From Betaproteobacteria bacterium (GTDB lineage: Bacteria; Pseudomonadota; Gammaproteobacteria; Burkholderiales; CAIKXV01), in NCBI GenBank assembly GCA_947458265.1, contig CANGYF010000005.1, positions 62,001 to 126,000 of the forward strand: DNA of 64,000 bases, read 5' to 3'. Positions 1 through 7,817 of the stretch are shown here, one piece after another (position 1 is the first letter of the stretch; each line of letters opens with the position of its first letter). A program made the position numbers and the translations under genes. The notes beneath the pieces were generated by a model. It was not told the origin of the DNA. It did no database searches and saw only the letters and a list, made by a program, of their open reading frames with translations.

Positions 1-83
1 GCGTAGGCCCGCGCGAACTGCCGCTGTCGCCTTCGAAGCTCTGGCACATGATCGACGCCGCGCGCCAGCGCACGACCGCATGA
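1..83 (+). CDS. C-terminal fragment, probable molybdopterin-binding dehydrogenase large subunit (partial)
   Basis: Only the last 26 codons are in the window; the reading frame begins at base 3 and stops with TGA at 81–83. The ending, with ELPLSPSKLW followed by an Arg/Ala-rich helix, resembles the C-terminus of xanthine dehydrogenase/CoxL-type molybdenum hydroxylase large subunits, which commonly end in a 'LP-[ML]-[ST]-P-x-x-[VL]-W' helix. This is a weak, motif-level assignment on a very short piece and could be wrong. The next gene starts 64 bp downstream on the same strand, so the two may share a transcript. Confidence 0.4.
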   Translation, partial: VGPRELPLSPSKLWHMIDAARQRTTA

Positions 84-147
84 TCGAATGAACGAACGGT
101 CGAAGCGACCGAACCATAATCCAGCAGCCCCCACAGGAGTCCGCCGC

Positions 148-1158
148 ATGAGCGAAGCCCCGAACCCCCAGGTCACCCATCCGAACAACGGCGGCGTGCC
201 GATCACCCTGGCCTGCGCGCTGTACGACCGCATGCAGGCGCTTTACACCGGCGAAGTGAAGGCCGAGGGCATCGACCTCACCTTCCGCGTCGAGGATTTC
301 CCGCGCAAGCTGTTCGACCATGCAATGGCCGAGAAGTCATTCGACGTGTGCGAGATGTCGTCGTCGGATTTCATCACCCGCTACGTCGCCGGCACCAACC
401 CGTTCGTGGCACTGCCGGTGTTCCCGTCGAAGATGTTCCGCCACGGCAACATCGTGATCAACGCGAAGTCCGGCATCCGGACGCCCAAGGACCTCGAGGG
501 CAAGCGTGTCGGCGTGATGCGCCACACGATGACCGCAGCGGTGTGGATCCGCGGCCACCTGCAGAACGACTACGGCGTCGACCTGAAGTCGATCAAGTGG
601 CTCGAAGGCTCGATCAACACCCCGGGCATGCACGGCGTGCCGACCATCCACCCGCCCGGCTGGGACATCACGGTCAACCAGAGCGGCAAGTCGCTGAGCC
701 AGCTGATCGACGCCGGCGAGATCGACGCGACCATCGGCACCCACCTGCCCGACTCGCGCAAGACCAACCCGGACGTGCAGCGCATCTTCCCGAACTTCCG
801 CCAGGTCGAGCGCGACTACTACAAGAAGACCGGCATCTTCCCGGTGATGCACCTGATCGCGATCAGGCGCGAGGTGTACGAGAAGAACCCGTCGATCGCA
901 AAGAGCCTGTACGACGCGTTCGAGAAGTCCAAGCGCGCAGCGCTGGTCCGGATGCGCAACTATTCGGCGCTGCGCTACATGCTCCCGTGGCTGCCCGACG
1001 AGATCGACGAGATGGAGCGCGTGTTCGGCGACGACCAGTGGACCTACGGGGTCGAGGCCAACCGGTCGACCTTCGAGACCATGATGAAGTTCATGGTGCA
1101 GCAGGACATGCTGAAGAAGGCACCGACGGTGGAAGAGTTGTTCGTGAAGGTGGATTGA
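148..1158 (+). CDS. 4,5-dihydroxyphthalate decarboxylase-like / NMT1-type substrate-binding protein
   Basis: 336 residues from the chosen start. The family has the periplasmic-binding-protein type 2 fold and is annotated either as 4,5-dihydroxyphthalate decarboxylase (aromatic catabolism) or as an ABC-type substrate-binding protein. Family-like blocks include ALYDRMQAL near the N-terminus, 'FPRKLFDHAMAEKSFDV' in the first lobe, 'GKRVGVMRHTMTAAVWIRG' and the 'ERDYYKKTGIFPVMH' segment. No signal peptide is visible, which argues for a cytoplasmic enzyme or a non-classical binder. ATG at 148 is chosen because AGGAG lies about 7 bases upstream; the in-frame ATG at 88 lacks such a site. A paralogue lies at 2529–3521 on the other strand. 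The substrate cannot be told from sequence. Confidence 0.8.
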   Translation: MSEAPNPQVTHPNNGGVPITLACALYDRMQALYTGEVKAEGIDLTFRVEDFPRKLFDHAMAEKSFDVCEMSSSDFITRYVAGTNPFVALPVFPSKMFRHGNIVINAKSGIRTPKDLEGKRVGVMRHTMTAAVWIRGHLQNDYGVDLKSIKWLEGSINTPGMHGVPTIHPPGWDITVNQSGKSLSQLIDAGEIDATIGTHLPDSRKTNPDVQRIFPNFRQVERDYYKKTGIFPVMHLIAIRREVYEKNPSIAKSLYDAFEKSKRAALVRMRNYSALRYMLPWLPDEIDEMERVFGDDQWTYGVEANRSTFETMMKFMVQQDMLKKAPTVEELFVKVD

Positions 1159-1351
1159 CCAGGCAGCACACAGCGCGGTCGAGGTCAGTGAAAGGACCTC
1201 GACCGCTGGTTCATTGCTGGAGCCAGCGTCGCCGCGGCGTTCTTTGTGCCAACCAGTCTGTCGAGATCCCGCTGCAGCAAGGCCGAGTGAACCTGCAGGA
1301 GATCGTCAAGACACCGGCACGCATTGCGGCCGCTGCGCTGCCCCGACTCGA

Positions 1352-1774
1352 TCAGGGCCCGTCCCAGGGATCGACGACCGGCACCTGAAGGTCCGCGAAG
1401 TGCCGCACGTTTCGGGTTGCAAGCGTCGCCCGCCTGGAAACCGCGATTCCCGCAATCTGCGTATCGCGCATGTCTACAGGCTTGCCAGCGCGCTGTCGGC
1501 AGGCTGCCAAAGCGGCTGCCGCGGCAGCCGCCCCGCGATCGAAGTCCAGCACGCGATCGTCGAGGTCCACCGCAACGATCTGCTCGAAAGCGGCCTCCAG
1601 CGACTGCCGCCGCCGTCCGTCAGGCAGGAGCGCCAGGCCAAGACGCGATTCGAACACCGTGATGCTCGTGATCCAGATCGATTCCGTGGGCTGTCGATCA
1701 AGCCACGCCACGACGGCCACGTCCGGCCTGCTGTTCATCAACGCCGACAGCACGTTGGTGTCGAGGATGATCAT
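1352..1774 (-). CDS. FitB/VapC-type PIN-domain ribonuclease toxin
   Basis: 140 residues, the normal size of a PIN-domain toxin. VapC/FitB proteins are Mg-dependent endoribonucleases held inactive by a cognate antitoxin. The N-terminus MIILDTNVLSALM carries the first catalytic Asp (D5); E42 lies in 'ITVFESRLG'; D101 and D104 lie in the 'KPVDMRDTQIAGIA' segment. At the fourth acidic position the protein has Asn (N122 in ATRNVRHF), a frequent variant. The start codon overlaps the upstream antitoxin stop by 4 bp (ATGA), the usual translational coupling of type II pairs. FitB is the closest family I recognise, because the partner is a ribbon-helix-helix protein of the FitA type. Confidence 0.9.
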   Translation of the reverse strand: MIILDTNVLSALMNSRPDVAVVAWLDRQPTESIWITSITVFESRLGLALLPDGRRRQSLEAAFEQIVAVDLDDRVLDFDRGAAAAAAALAACRQRAGKPVDMRDTQIAGIAVSRRATLATRNVRHFADLQVPVVDPWDGP

Positions 1775-2019
1775 CCGTCGAACTGGGCCGAGCGCGGGTG
1801 CTGGCCGCGCAGTTCAGGCAATTCGGTCGTGAGGCCGATCTTCGCAAAGCGCGCCGCGATCCGGGACCCCAGCTTCGTGACTGGCGGGTTGTCTCCGCTG
1901 ACCGCGTTACGGAGGATCTGGCGGATCTCTTCCTCCATGCTTCGCTTGTGCAGCGCGGCTCGGCGCTTGAGACGTACCTTGACGTCCTCTTCCAGGTCGC
2001 GAACGATGAATTGAGCCAT
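1771..2019 (-). CDS. FitA/VapB-type ribbon-helix-helix antitoxin
   Basis: 82 residues. The N-terminal 40 residues form an Arc/MetJ-like ribbon-helix-helix domain: MAQFIVRDLEEDVKVRLKRR is the DNA-binding strand and first helix, and 'RSMEEEIRQILRNAV' is the second helix typical of FitA. The C-terminal half should wrap the toxin. ATG at 2019 is chosen because GGAGG sits about 9 bases upstream and the domain begins there; a longer in-frame extension to 2133 has no family-like sequence. It is translationally coupled to the PIN toxin. Autorepression is expected in this family, and a perfect palindrome 26–39 bp upstream of the start is a likely operator. Confidence 0.9.
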   Translation of the reverse strand: MAQFIVRDLEEDVKVRLKRRAALHKRSMEEEIRQILRNAVSGDNPPVTKLGSRIAARFAKIGLTTELPELRGQHPRSAQFDG

Positions 2020-2044
2020 CTCCGAGCCTCCAATCCTCTTGGGC

Positions 2045-2058
2045 GCTATCATGATAGC
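2045..2058. promoter_or_regulatory. Palindromic operator-like site upstream of the toxin–antitoxin pair
   Basis: The 14-bp sequence GCTATCATGATAGC is a perfect palindrome just upstream of the antitoxin start. On the minus strand it reads TGCTATCA directly joined to TGATAGC. From memory, Neisseria FitA recognises TGCTATCA and TGATAGCA half-sites separated by a spacer, so the half-site sequence fits while the spacing here is zero. The position fits autoregulation of the fitAB-like operon. Confidence 0.6.
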
Positions 2059-2237
2059 ACTGTGTCCACGGCCCGATCCACGACGGTCAGGCGCACCAGT
2101 GTCGCTGCATGTGAAGGCGCATGCGAGGGGCAAATCAGGGCGCTGGAGCTGAAACTGCGCTTGCTGCCGTGACGACGATCAAGCGCAGGGGATCCCTGAC
2201 CACCTGCGCGATCAGTCGGTAGCGCAGCCGCCCTGCC

Positions 2238-2526
2238 TCACGGCCCCTCCGCCGGCGTCACCTCCGCCCCTACCCGCTCCACGATCAGCTTGTAATGCTC
2301 TGGCCGACGATGCGCAGCGAAGTTGAACATCGTCTTCTTCAGGTCGTTGGCAAGGTCGATATCGGCGTTGAAGCAGACCACCTCGTCCTCCTCGCTGACC
2401 GACTTCGCGACGATCTCGCCGTTCGGGGCGACGATCGTGCCGCCGTCCACGCCGATTTCGACCAGCGGGTCACCCGGTGCTGCGCCGGCGAGCCTCGCAT
2501 TCCGGATGACCAGGTCGATCGGATAC
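2238..2526 (-). pseudogene. Chimeric remnant: amidohydrolase N-terminus joined to nitrilase-family C-terminus
   Basis: Directly after the stop of the upstream gene (2529–2531) the same frame reads a typical amidohydrolase opening (DLVIRNARLAG, then 'PLVEIGVDGG'), but with Ile (ATC) where the start Met would be. Within a few residues it continues as a carbon–nitrogen hydrolase C-terminus: 'GGTIVAPNGEIVAKS', then 'DEVVCFNADIDL' and 'FNFAAHRRPEHYKLIVERVG'. The two families share a short G-G-x-I-V-A string at exactly the junction. About 95 codons remain; all nitrilase catalytic residues are absent. The only candidate start codons are internal (for example ATG at 2450, preceded by the GTG of GVDGG). 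I interpret it as debris from a deletion that fused two genes. Confidence 0.65.
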
Positions 2527-2528
2527 GC

Positions 2529-3521
2529 CTAGATCTTGAACAGGTCGAGCACCGACGGGCAGAACAGTTCCTCCGGTGCGACCTTGCGCGCCGACAGGCC
2601 CTGCTCGAAGTGGTAACGGGTGAAGGTCTCGAGCACGTGGTGGTTCGGCTCCAGGCCGTAGCTCCAGTAGTTCTCGCCCATCAGCTGCTTCGCCTTGTGG
2701 AACTCGGACACGCCCCAGGGCAGGCTCACGAACAGGTGGCCGATCTGGCCCAGCTCGTACAGCGACAGCTCGCGTGCCTGCAGGAAGGCCTTGAACACGC
2801 TGACCGGCAGCCACGGATGCTTCTCGACCAGCGACTTGCGGATGCCGATGATGTGCATCGTCGGGAAGATCTTCGTGCGGCGGAAGTAGTCTTCCTCGGT
2901 GGTACGGTAGTCGGGGAACAGTCGCGCGACGTTCTTCGCGCCGCGCTCGAAGCACGACGGCGCGCGCGCGCTGATCATCGCGTCGATCTCGCCTGCTTCC
3001 AGCATGCCGGACAGGGTCTTGCCGTCGGGCACCTGCTGCAGGTCGACGTCCGGCGGCAGCTTGATCGGTGCGCGCTCGAGCCGGCCCGGGTCTTCGACGC
3101 CGCCGCGGCGCCAGTGGATCGACGAGGGCTTCACGCCGAAGTCGTCCTCGAGGATGCCGCGGATCCAGACGTTGGCGGTGATCTGGTACTCGGGGAGCCC
3201 CACCGTCTTGCCGGCGAGATCCTGCGGCTTGTCGATGCCACGGTCGGTGCGGATGTACACGCCCGAGTGGCGGAACAGGCGCGACACGAAGGCCGGGATG
3301 CCGACATACGCGTTGCTGCCGCGCGAGGTCATCATCGTGTGGCTGGAGATCGACAGCTCGGAGATGTCGAATTCCTGGAAGCCGAACGCGCGATGGAAGG
3401 CCTCCTCCGGTTCGATGTTGACCGCCGCGACATCGCAGCCCTCGATCTGCACCCGGCCGTCGAACAATCCGCGCGTGCGGTCGTAGTCGCATACACCCAT
3501 GCTTACCTGAAGCTTGCCCAC
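2529..3521 (-). CDS. 4,5-dihydroxyphthalate decarboxylase-like / NMT1-type substrate-binding protein (paralogue 2)
   Basis: 330 residues, same family as the protein at 148–1158. It begins 'MGKLQVSMGVCDYDRTRGL', a common opening of this family, followed by a lobe with 'EEAFHRAFGFQEFDISELS' and the segments 'GKTVGLPEYQITANVWIRG' and 'EEDYFRRTKIFPTMHIIGI', which align with the first paralogue. No signal peptide is seen. In known members the fold either decarboxylates 4,5-dihydroxyphthalate or binds small aromatic or pyrimidine-like solutes; the sequence alone does not decide. The neighbouring amidohydrolase/nitrilase remnant suggests it once sat in a catabolic cluster for a cyclic amide or related compound. 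That is inference. Confidence 0.8.
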   Translation of the reverse strand: MGKLQVSMGVCDYDRTRGLFDGRVQIEGCDVAAVNIEPEEAFHRAFGFQEFDISELSISSHTMMTSRGSNAYVGIPAFVSRLFRHSGVYIRTDRGIDKPQDLAGKTVGLPEYQITANVWIRGILEDDFGVKPSSIHWRRGGVEDPGRLERAPIKLPPDVDLQQVPDGKTLSGMLEAGEIDAMISARAPSCFERGAKNVARLFPDYRTTEEDYFRRTKIFPTMHIIGIRKSLVEKHPWLPVSVFKAFLQARELSLYELGQIGHLFVSLPWGVSEFHKAKQLMGENYWSYGLEPNHHVLETFTRYHFEQGLSARKVAPEELFCPSVLDLFKI

Positions 3522-3571
3522 TGAGTCTTCTCCTGTGCCTGTTGCCGTGTGCCGTGTTCTTTCCGACCCGC

Positions 3572-4558
3572 CTACTCCGTTGCCTTGATCCCGAACGCCT
3601 TCACCGCCTTCGACCAGCGCGCCACCTCCGCGCCGAGGAACTTGCCGAACGCTTCGGGCGACACCGGATTCAGGTCGTAGCCGCGCTCGCGCAGCACCGT
3701 CGCAGCCGAGCCGCTGCCCGAGAGGATGCCGTTGATCGTGGCATTGAGCTTCGTCACCACCGGCCGGGGCGTGCCGGCCGGGGCGAGCATGCCGAACCAG
3801 CCGCGGATGTCGGTGCCCTTGAAGCCCGACTCGTCCAGCGTCGGGGTGTCGGGCGCCTGCACGAAGCGCTTGTTGGACGTCACCGCGAGCAGCCGCAGCT
3901 TGCCCGCCTTCACCTGCGGCAACGCAGCGCCGGGACCGGTGAACGTGGTCTGCACCTCGTTACCGAGGTTGGCTGCCATCAGCGGACCGGTGCCGCGGTA
4001 CGGCACGTGCGTCATGTCCAGCTTCGCAGTCGAGTAGAACAGCGCCTGCGACACATGCGAGATGGCCGAACCCGATCCGTAGTTGTACTTGCCCGGGTTC
4101 GCCTGCACCAGCTTCACGAAGTCGACCATCGTCTTCGCCGGTACCGACGGATGCAGCGTGATCAGGTAAGGCTGCTCGACCAGGATGGCGATCGGCGCGA
4201 AATCCTTCATCACGTCGAACGGCGGCGGCGAGATCAGCGCCGGCGAGATCACCGTCGCGGCATCCACGATGGTCAGCGTGTAGCCGTCGTTGATCGCACG
4301 AGCGCCGATCTGGGTGCCAACGACGCCCTGCGCACCGGCACGGTTGTCGATCAGCACCTGCTGCCCGAGCTGCTCGGACAGCTGGGGCGCGATCGCGCGC
4401 ATCACGAAGTCGGTGCCGCCGCCGGGCGGGAACGGCACGATCACGCGCAGCGGCTTCACCGGATAGTCGGGGGCGGCGGCGGCGAAGGCGCTGGTGGCCA
4501 GCACGGCCGACAGGCAGCAGGCGCCGACATGCAGCACGGGGGGGCGGTGCAGTTTCAT
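3572..4558 (-). CDS. TctC/Bug-family tripartite tricarboxylate transporter substrate-binding protein
   Basis: 328 residues. A Sec signal peptide is evident (Met-Lys-Leu-His start, hydrophobic core to about residue 25, cleavage near SAFAAA). The mature start YPVKPLRVIVPFPPGGGTDF is the signature of Bug receptors, followed by 'LGQQVLIDNRAGAQGVVGT', 'YTLTIVDAATVISP' and the late 'GWFGMLAPAGTPRPVVTKLN' block. Bug proteins bind carboxylates in the periplasm; many are orphans without membrane partners, as here. ATG at 4558 is chosen because it opens the signal peptide and has GGAG upstream; the open frame continues to 4828 without family sequence. The ligand is unknown. It lies 50 bp after the previous gene on the same strand. 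Confidence 0.92.
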   Translation of the reverse strand: MKLHRPPVLHVGACCLSAVLATSAFAAAAPDYPVKPLRVIVPFPPGGGTDFVMRAIAPQLSEQLGQQVLIDNRAGAQGVVGTQIGARAINDGYTLTIVDAATVISPALISPPPFDVMKDFAPIAILVEQPYLITLHPSVPAKTMVDFVKLVQANPGKYNYGSGSAISHVSQALFYSTAKLDMTHVPYRGTGPLMAANLGNEVQTTFTGPGAALPQVKAGKLRLLAVTSNKRFVQAPDTPTLDESGFKGTDIRGWFGMLAPAGTPRPVVTKLNATINGILSGSGSAATVLRERGYDLNPVSPEAFGKFLGAEVARWSKAVKAFGIKATE

Positions 4559-4619
4559 GCGTGTTTCTCCGAGGCTCGAACGGCGTTGTTGAGCCTCGGA
4601 ATATAACCCGCCCATCCTG

Positions 4620-5237
4620 TCACCGGACCACGGGCGGCGGCAGCACGATCTGCGTCTGCGTGACGAGCGCGACCAGCCTGCCATCCTCGTTCGTGATACG
4701 CGTCTGCCACACGTTGGTGCTGCGCCCGACGTGCAGCGGCGTCGACTCCGCGAGCAGCACTGGCGGCTGTCCGGCGGCGAAGAAGTTGGTCTTCGACTCG
4801 AGCGTGGTCGTGCGCCAGCCGGGTTCAAGGTTCATCACGGTGCCCGCCGCGCCGAGCAGGTCTGCGAAGGCCATCAGCACGCCGCCGTTGACCCGCTGGC
4901 CGCGATTCATGTGGTACGGACGGATCGGCAGGCGGGCGACGATCTTCGTTCGCGTGGCCGACACCAGCTGCACGCCGAGCCGGCGAGCCGGCTGGCCACC
5001 CATGATCAGGTCGACGCCATCGATGCCGTTCTTCCGGAACGGCGGCGCCTTGGCTGCCGCAGCCGCCTGCCGGGGCTTTGCGGCGGTCTCGGCCTTCTTC
5101 ACGGCGGCCTTCTTCGCTGCGGCCGTCTGCGTCGCGGTCTTCTGCGTCGCGGTCCCGGTCTTCTTCGCCACGGCCTTCTTCGCCGTCCCCCTGCCCACCG
5201 ACTCCACCCCTGCCCCCTTCTTCACAGCTGCGGCCAT
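4620..5237 (-). CDS. PaaI-like hotdog thioesterase with histone H1-like Lys/Ala-rich N-terminal tail
   Basis: 205 residues in two parts. Residues 1–66 are almost entirely Ala, Lys, Thr and Gln, with repeated AKK/KKA units (KKAVAKKTG, AAAKKAAVKKAE), like bacterial histone H1-like proteins. Residues 70–205 are a hotdog domain of the PaaI/YdiI type: 'NRGQRVNGGVLMAFADLLG' aligns with the HGG-x5-D region, with Asn in place of the His, then 'TTTLESKTNFFAAG' and 'RITNEDGRLVALVTQTQIVL'. The catalytic part should hydrolyse acyl-CoA thioesters. The tail may bind nucleic acid or another polyanion. The frame is open through the tail and the start ATG at 5237 is the natural one, so the tail looks real. 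It is divergent from the Aas-like gene. Confidence 0.85.
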   Translation of the reverse strand: MAAAVKKGAGVESVGRGTAKKAVAKKTGTATQKTATQTAAAKKAAVKKAETAAKPRQAAAAAKAPPFRKNGIDGVDLIMGGQPARRLGVQLVSATRTKIVARLPIRPYHMNRGQRVNGGVLMAFADLLGAAGTVMNLEPGWRTTTLESKTNFFAAGQPPVLLAESTPLHVGRSTNVWQTRITNEDGRLVALVTQTQIVLPPPVVR

Positions 5238-5408
5238 CTCTTCCCTGCTCCTGTCGTCTGTATACGGGCGTCACTTTTCGCAGGCGCAGACGATACAGGG
5301 TCGATACCCGGTCTGGCGAGCCTCGGCGCGCGCGCTTTGACGTACCGAGGGGGGCGGACCACAATCCCCCGCCAGCAACCGATCCGGATCCTCGAGCCCA
5401 TTCCAGCC

Positions 5409-7610
5409 ATGACCGACACCCAAGCCTCCCCCGGTGGATTGCGTCCCATGCGCCGCCTCCTGCAGGGGCTGCTGCGCGCCGTCTTCGGCGTGCTGTTCCG
5501 GGTGCGCATCCAGGGCGATCGCAACGGCTTCGATGCGCCGCGACTGCTGATCGTCGCCAACCACGAGTCCTTCCTGGATGGCCTGATCCTGGGCCTCTAC
5601 CTGCCGGTCGACCCGGTGTTCGTGGTGCATACCGGCATCGCGCGCAACCGCTGGTTCAGGCTCGTGCTTTCGCTCACCGACTACCTCGCCGTGGACCCGA
5701 CCAGCCCGATGGCGATGAAGACGGTCGTGCGGCTGGTAGACACCGGGCGACCGGTGGTGATCTTCCCGGAAGGGCGCATCACCGTCACCGGCAGCCTGAT
5801 GAAGGTCTACGACGGGCCCGCCTTCGTGGCGGCGAAGACCGGTGCCACGCTGGTACCGGTGCGCCTGGACGGCCCGGCGCGCACCTGGTTCAGCCGCCTG
5901 TCCGGGCAGTACCCGCGCAGGCTGTTCCCGCAGATCACGATGTCGATCCAGCCGCCGACGCGGATCGACATCCCGCCCGAGGGCCCGGCGAAGGTGCGCC
6001 GGCGCAAGGCGGGCGAGGCCATGCGCAGGGTGATGCAGCAGATGCTGTTCAGCTCCCAGCCCAAGGTCAGCCTGTACTCGTCGATGCTTGATGCGATGGA
6101 CATCCACGGCCGCAGGCACCGGGTGGTCGAGGACGTGAAGCAGATCGAATACAGCTATGGCGACCTGCTGAAGATGACCTTGGCGCTCGGCCGGCTCGCC
6201 TCGCGCCATGTCGCCCCGGGGGAGCACGCCGGGGTACTGATGCCCAACCTCGCGACCACGCTCGGGCTGCTGGTCGGCCTGGGTGCGATGGGCCGAGTAC
6301 CGGCAATGCTCAACTTCACCGCCGGCACCGACGGGTTGCAGAACGCCTGCCTGGCCGCGGGCATCCGCACCATCTTCACCTCGCGCCAGTTCCTCGAGCA
6401 GGCGCGCCTGGAGCCGACGGTGGCGGCGCTGCAGGGCATCCGCGTGGTCGCCCTGGAGGACCTGCGCGGCGAGCTGGGGCTGGGCGACCGGCTATGGCTG
6501 CTGGCAATGATGGCCTTCCCTCGCCTGGCCGGGCGCGCAGTCGAGCCGGAGGACCCGGCGGTCGTGCTGTTTACCTCAGGCTCCGAAGGCAAGCCCAAGG
6601 GCGTCGTGCTGTCGCACCGTGCGCTGCTGTCCAACATCGCACAGATCCGTTCGGTGATCGACATCTCGCCGACCGACAAGGTGCTCAACGCCCTGCCCAT
6701 GTTCCACTCGTTCGGTCTCACCGGCGGTGCGCTGCTGCCGCTGACCACCGGCACCGGCGTCTTCCTCTATCCGTCGCCCCTGCACTACCGGGTGATCCCC
6801 GAGGTCATATACGACCGTGGCTGCAGCGTGCTGTTCGGCACCAGCACCTTCCTCGGAAACTACGGCAAGCATGCACATCCGTACGATTTCTACCGGCTGC
6901 GCTATGTCGTGGCAGGTGCCGAGAAACTGTCCGACACCGTGCGCGATACCTGGGTCGAGAAGTTCGGCATCCGTATCCTCGAGGGCTATGGCGCGACCGA
7001 GACCGCTCCCGTGATCGCGGTGAACACGCCGATGGCGTTCCGGCGCGGCACGGTCGGCCAGTTGCTGCCCTCGATGCAGGGACGCTTGGTGCCTGTGCCC
7101 GGCATCGAGCGCGGCGGCATGTTGCATGTGAGCGGCCCGAACCTGATGTCCGGCTACCTGCGCGTCGAGAAGCCGGGTGTGCTGGAGCCACCGAAGTCGG
7201 CACTGGGCGACGGCTGGTACGAGACCGGCGACATCTGCGACATCGATGCAGACGGTTTCGTCACCATCCTTGGCCGCGTCAAGCGTTTCGCCAAGATCGC
7301 AGGCGAGATGGTGTCGCTGGAGGTTGTCGAAAAGCTTGCAGCCGTGGCATCCCCGGCGGCACAGCATGCCGCCACCGCCATCGCGGACGCACAGCGGGGC
7401 GAGTCGATCGTGCTGTTCTCGACCGACACCGGCCTGAACCGGGAACGGCTGCAACAGGCTGCGCGCAGCGCCGGACTACCCGAAATCGCGGTCCCCCGCT
7501 CGCTCGTGATGGTCGAGGCCCTGCCGCTGCTGGGCACCGGCAAGATCGATTACGCAGCGCTGCGCGCGCAGGCGCTGGCGCGGGCAGGCGCCGCCACGAC
7601 CCCGGCCTGA
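5409..7610 (+). CDS. aas: Bifunctional acyltransferase / acyl-ACP synthetase (Aas-type)
   Basis: 733 residues, close to the 719 of E. coli Aas. The N-terminal 220 residues are a PlsC-type glycerophospholipid acyltransferase with the HX4D motif (NHESFLD, H52–D57) and the 'VVIFPEGRITVTGS' block. The rest is an AMP-forming acyl ligase: the P-loop-like 'VVLFTSGSEGKPKGVVLSH' near residue 385, 'LEGYGATETAPVIAVN', 'GWYETGDICDID' and 'ILGRVKRFAKIAGEMVSLE', ending with the catalytic Lys region GTGKIDY. Aas re-acylates lysophosphatidylethanolamine at the inner membrane using acyl-ACP it makes itself. ATG at 5409 is chosen from the domain start; the open frame extends upstream to 4731 through the neighbouring gene's antisense strand. 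E. coli Aas is the only comparison used. Confidence 0.9.
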   Translation: MTDTQASPGGLRPMRRLLQGLLRAVFGVLFRVRIQGDRNGFDAPRLLIVANHESFLDGLILGLYLPVDPVFVVHTGIARNRWFRLVLSLTDYLAVDPTSPMAMKTVVRLVDTGRPVVIFPEGRITVTGSLMKVYDGPAFVAAKTGATLVPVRLDGPARTWFSRLSGQYPRRLFPQITMSIQPPTRIDIPPEGPAKVRRRKAGEAMRRVMQQMLFSSQPKVSLYSSMLDAMDIHGRRHRVVEDVKQIEYSYGDLLKMTLALGRLASRHVAPGEHAGVLMPNLATTLGLLVGLGAMGRVPAMLNFTAGTDGLQNACLAAGIRTIFTSRQFLEQARLEPTVAALQGIRVVALEDLRGELGLGDRLWLLAMMAFPRLAGRAVEPEDPAVVLFTSGSEGKPKGVVLSHRALLSNIAQIRSVIDISPTDKVLNALPMFHSFGLTGGALLPLTTGTGVFLYPSPLHYRVIPEVIYDRGCSVLFGTSTFLGNYGKHAHPYDFYRLRYVVAGAEKLSDTVRDTWVEKFGIRILEGYGATETAPVIAVNTPMAFRRGTVGQLLPSMQGRLVPVPGIERGGMLHVSGPNLMSGYLRVEKPGVLEPPKSALGDGWYETGDICDIDADGFVTILGRVKRFAKIAGEMVSLEVVEKLAAVASPAAQHAATAIADAQRGESIVLFSTDTGLNRERLQQAARSAGLPEIAVPRSLVMVEALPLLGTGKIDYAALRAQALARAGAATTPA

Positions 7611-7817
7611 GCCGCAGCGGCACATGCGCCGGCACCAATGGCCGGCCCTGGATGGAAGCACTGTCGCCCTCAGGACCATGGGCGGACCATGGGCCCGACC
7701 CGGCCGTCCACCCCTGCAGCGCCGGACGCATGGGCAGGCACTGCCTGGCTCAAGTCTGCCGCAATCTGGACGATAACCTGATCGACGCGCTGCTTCGCGC
7801 GTGCCGCACCCGACCCG

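Noticed and set aside
2161-2237. Possible toxin remnant on the minus strand after the chimeric pseudogene
   Set aside because: A few residues (GRLRYRLIAQVV) recall RelE-type proteins, but the stretch is too short and has no start.
4731-5408. Upstream in-frame extension of the Aas-like gene
   Set aside because: It overlaps the divergent thioesterase gene and shows no homology; ATG 5409 opens the acyltransferase domain.
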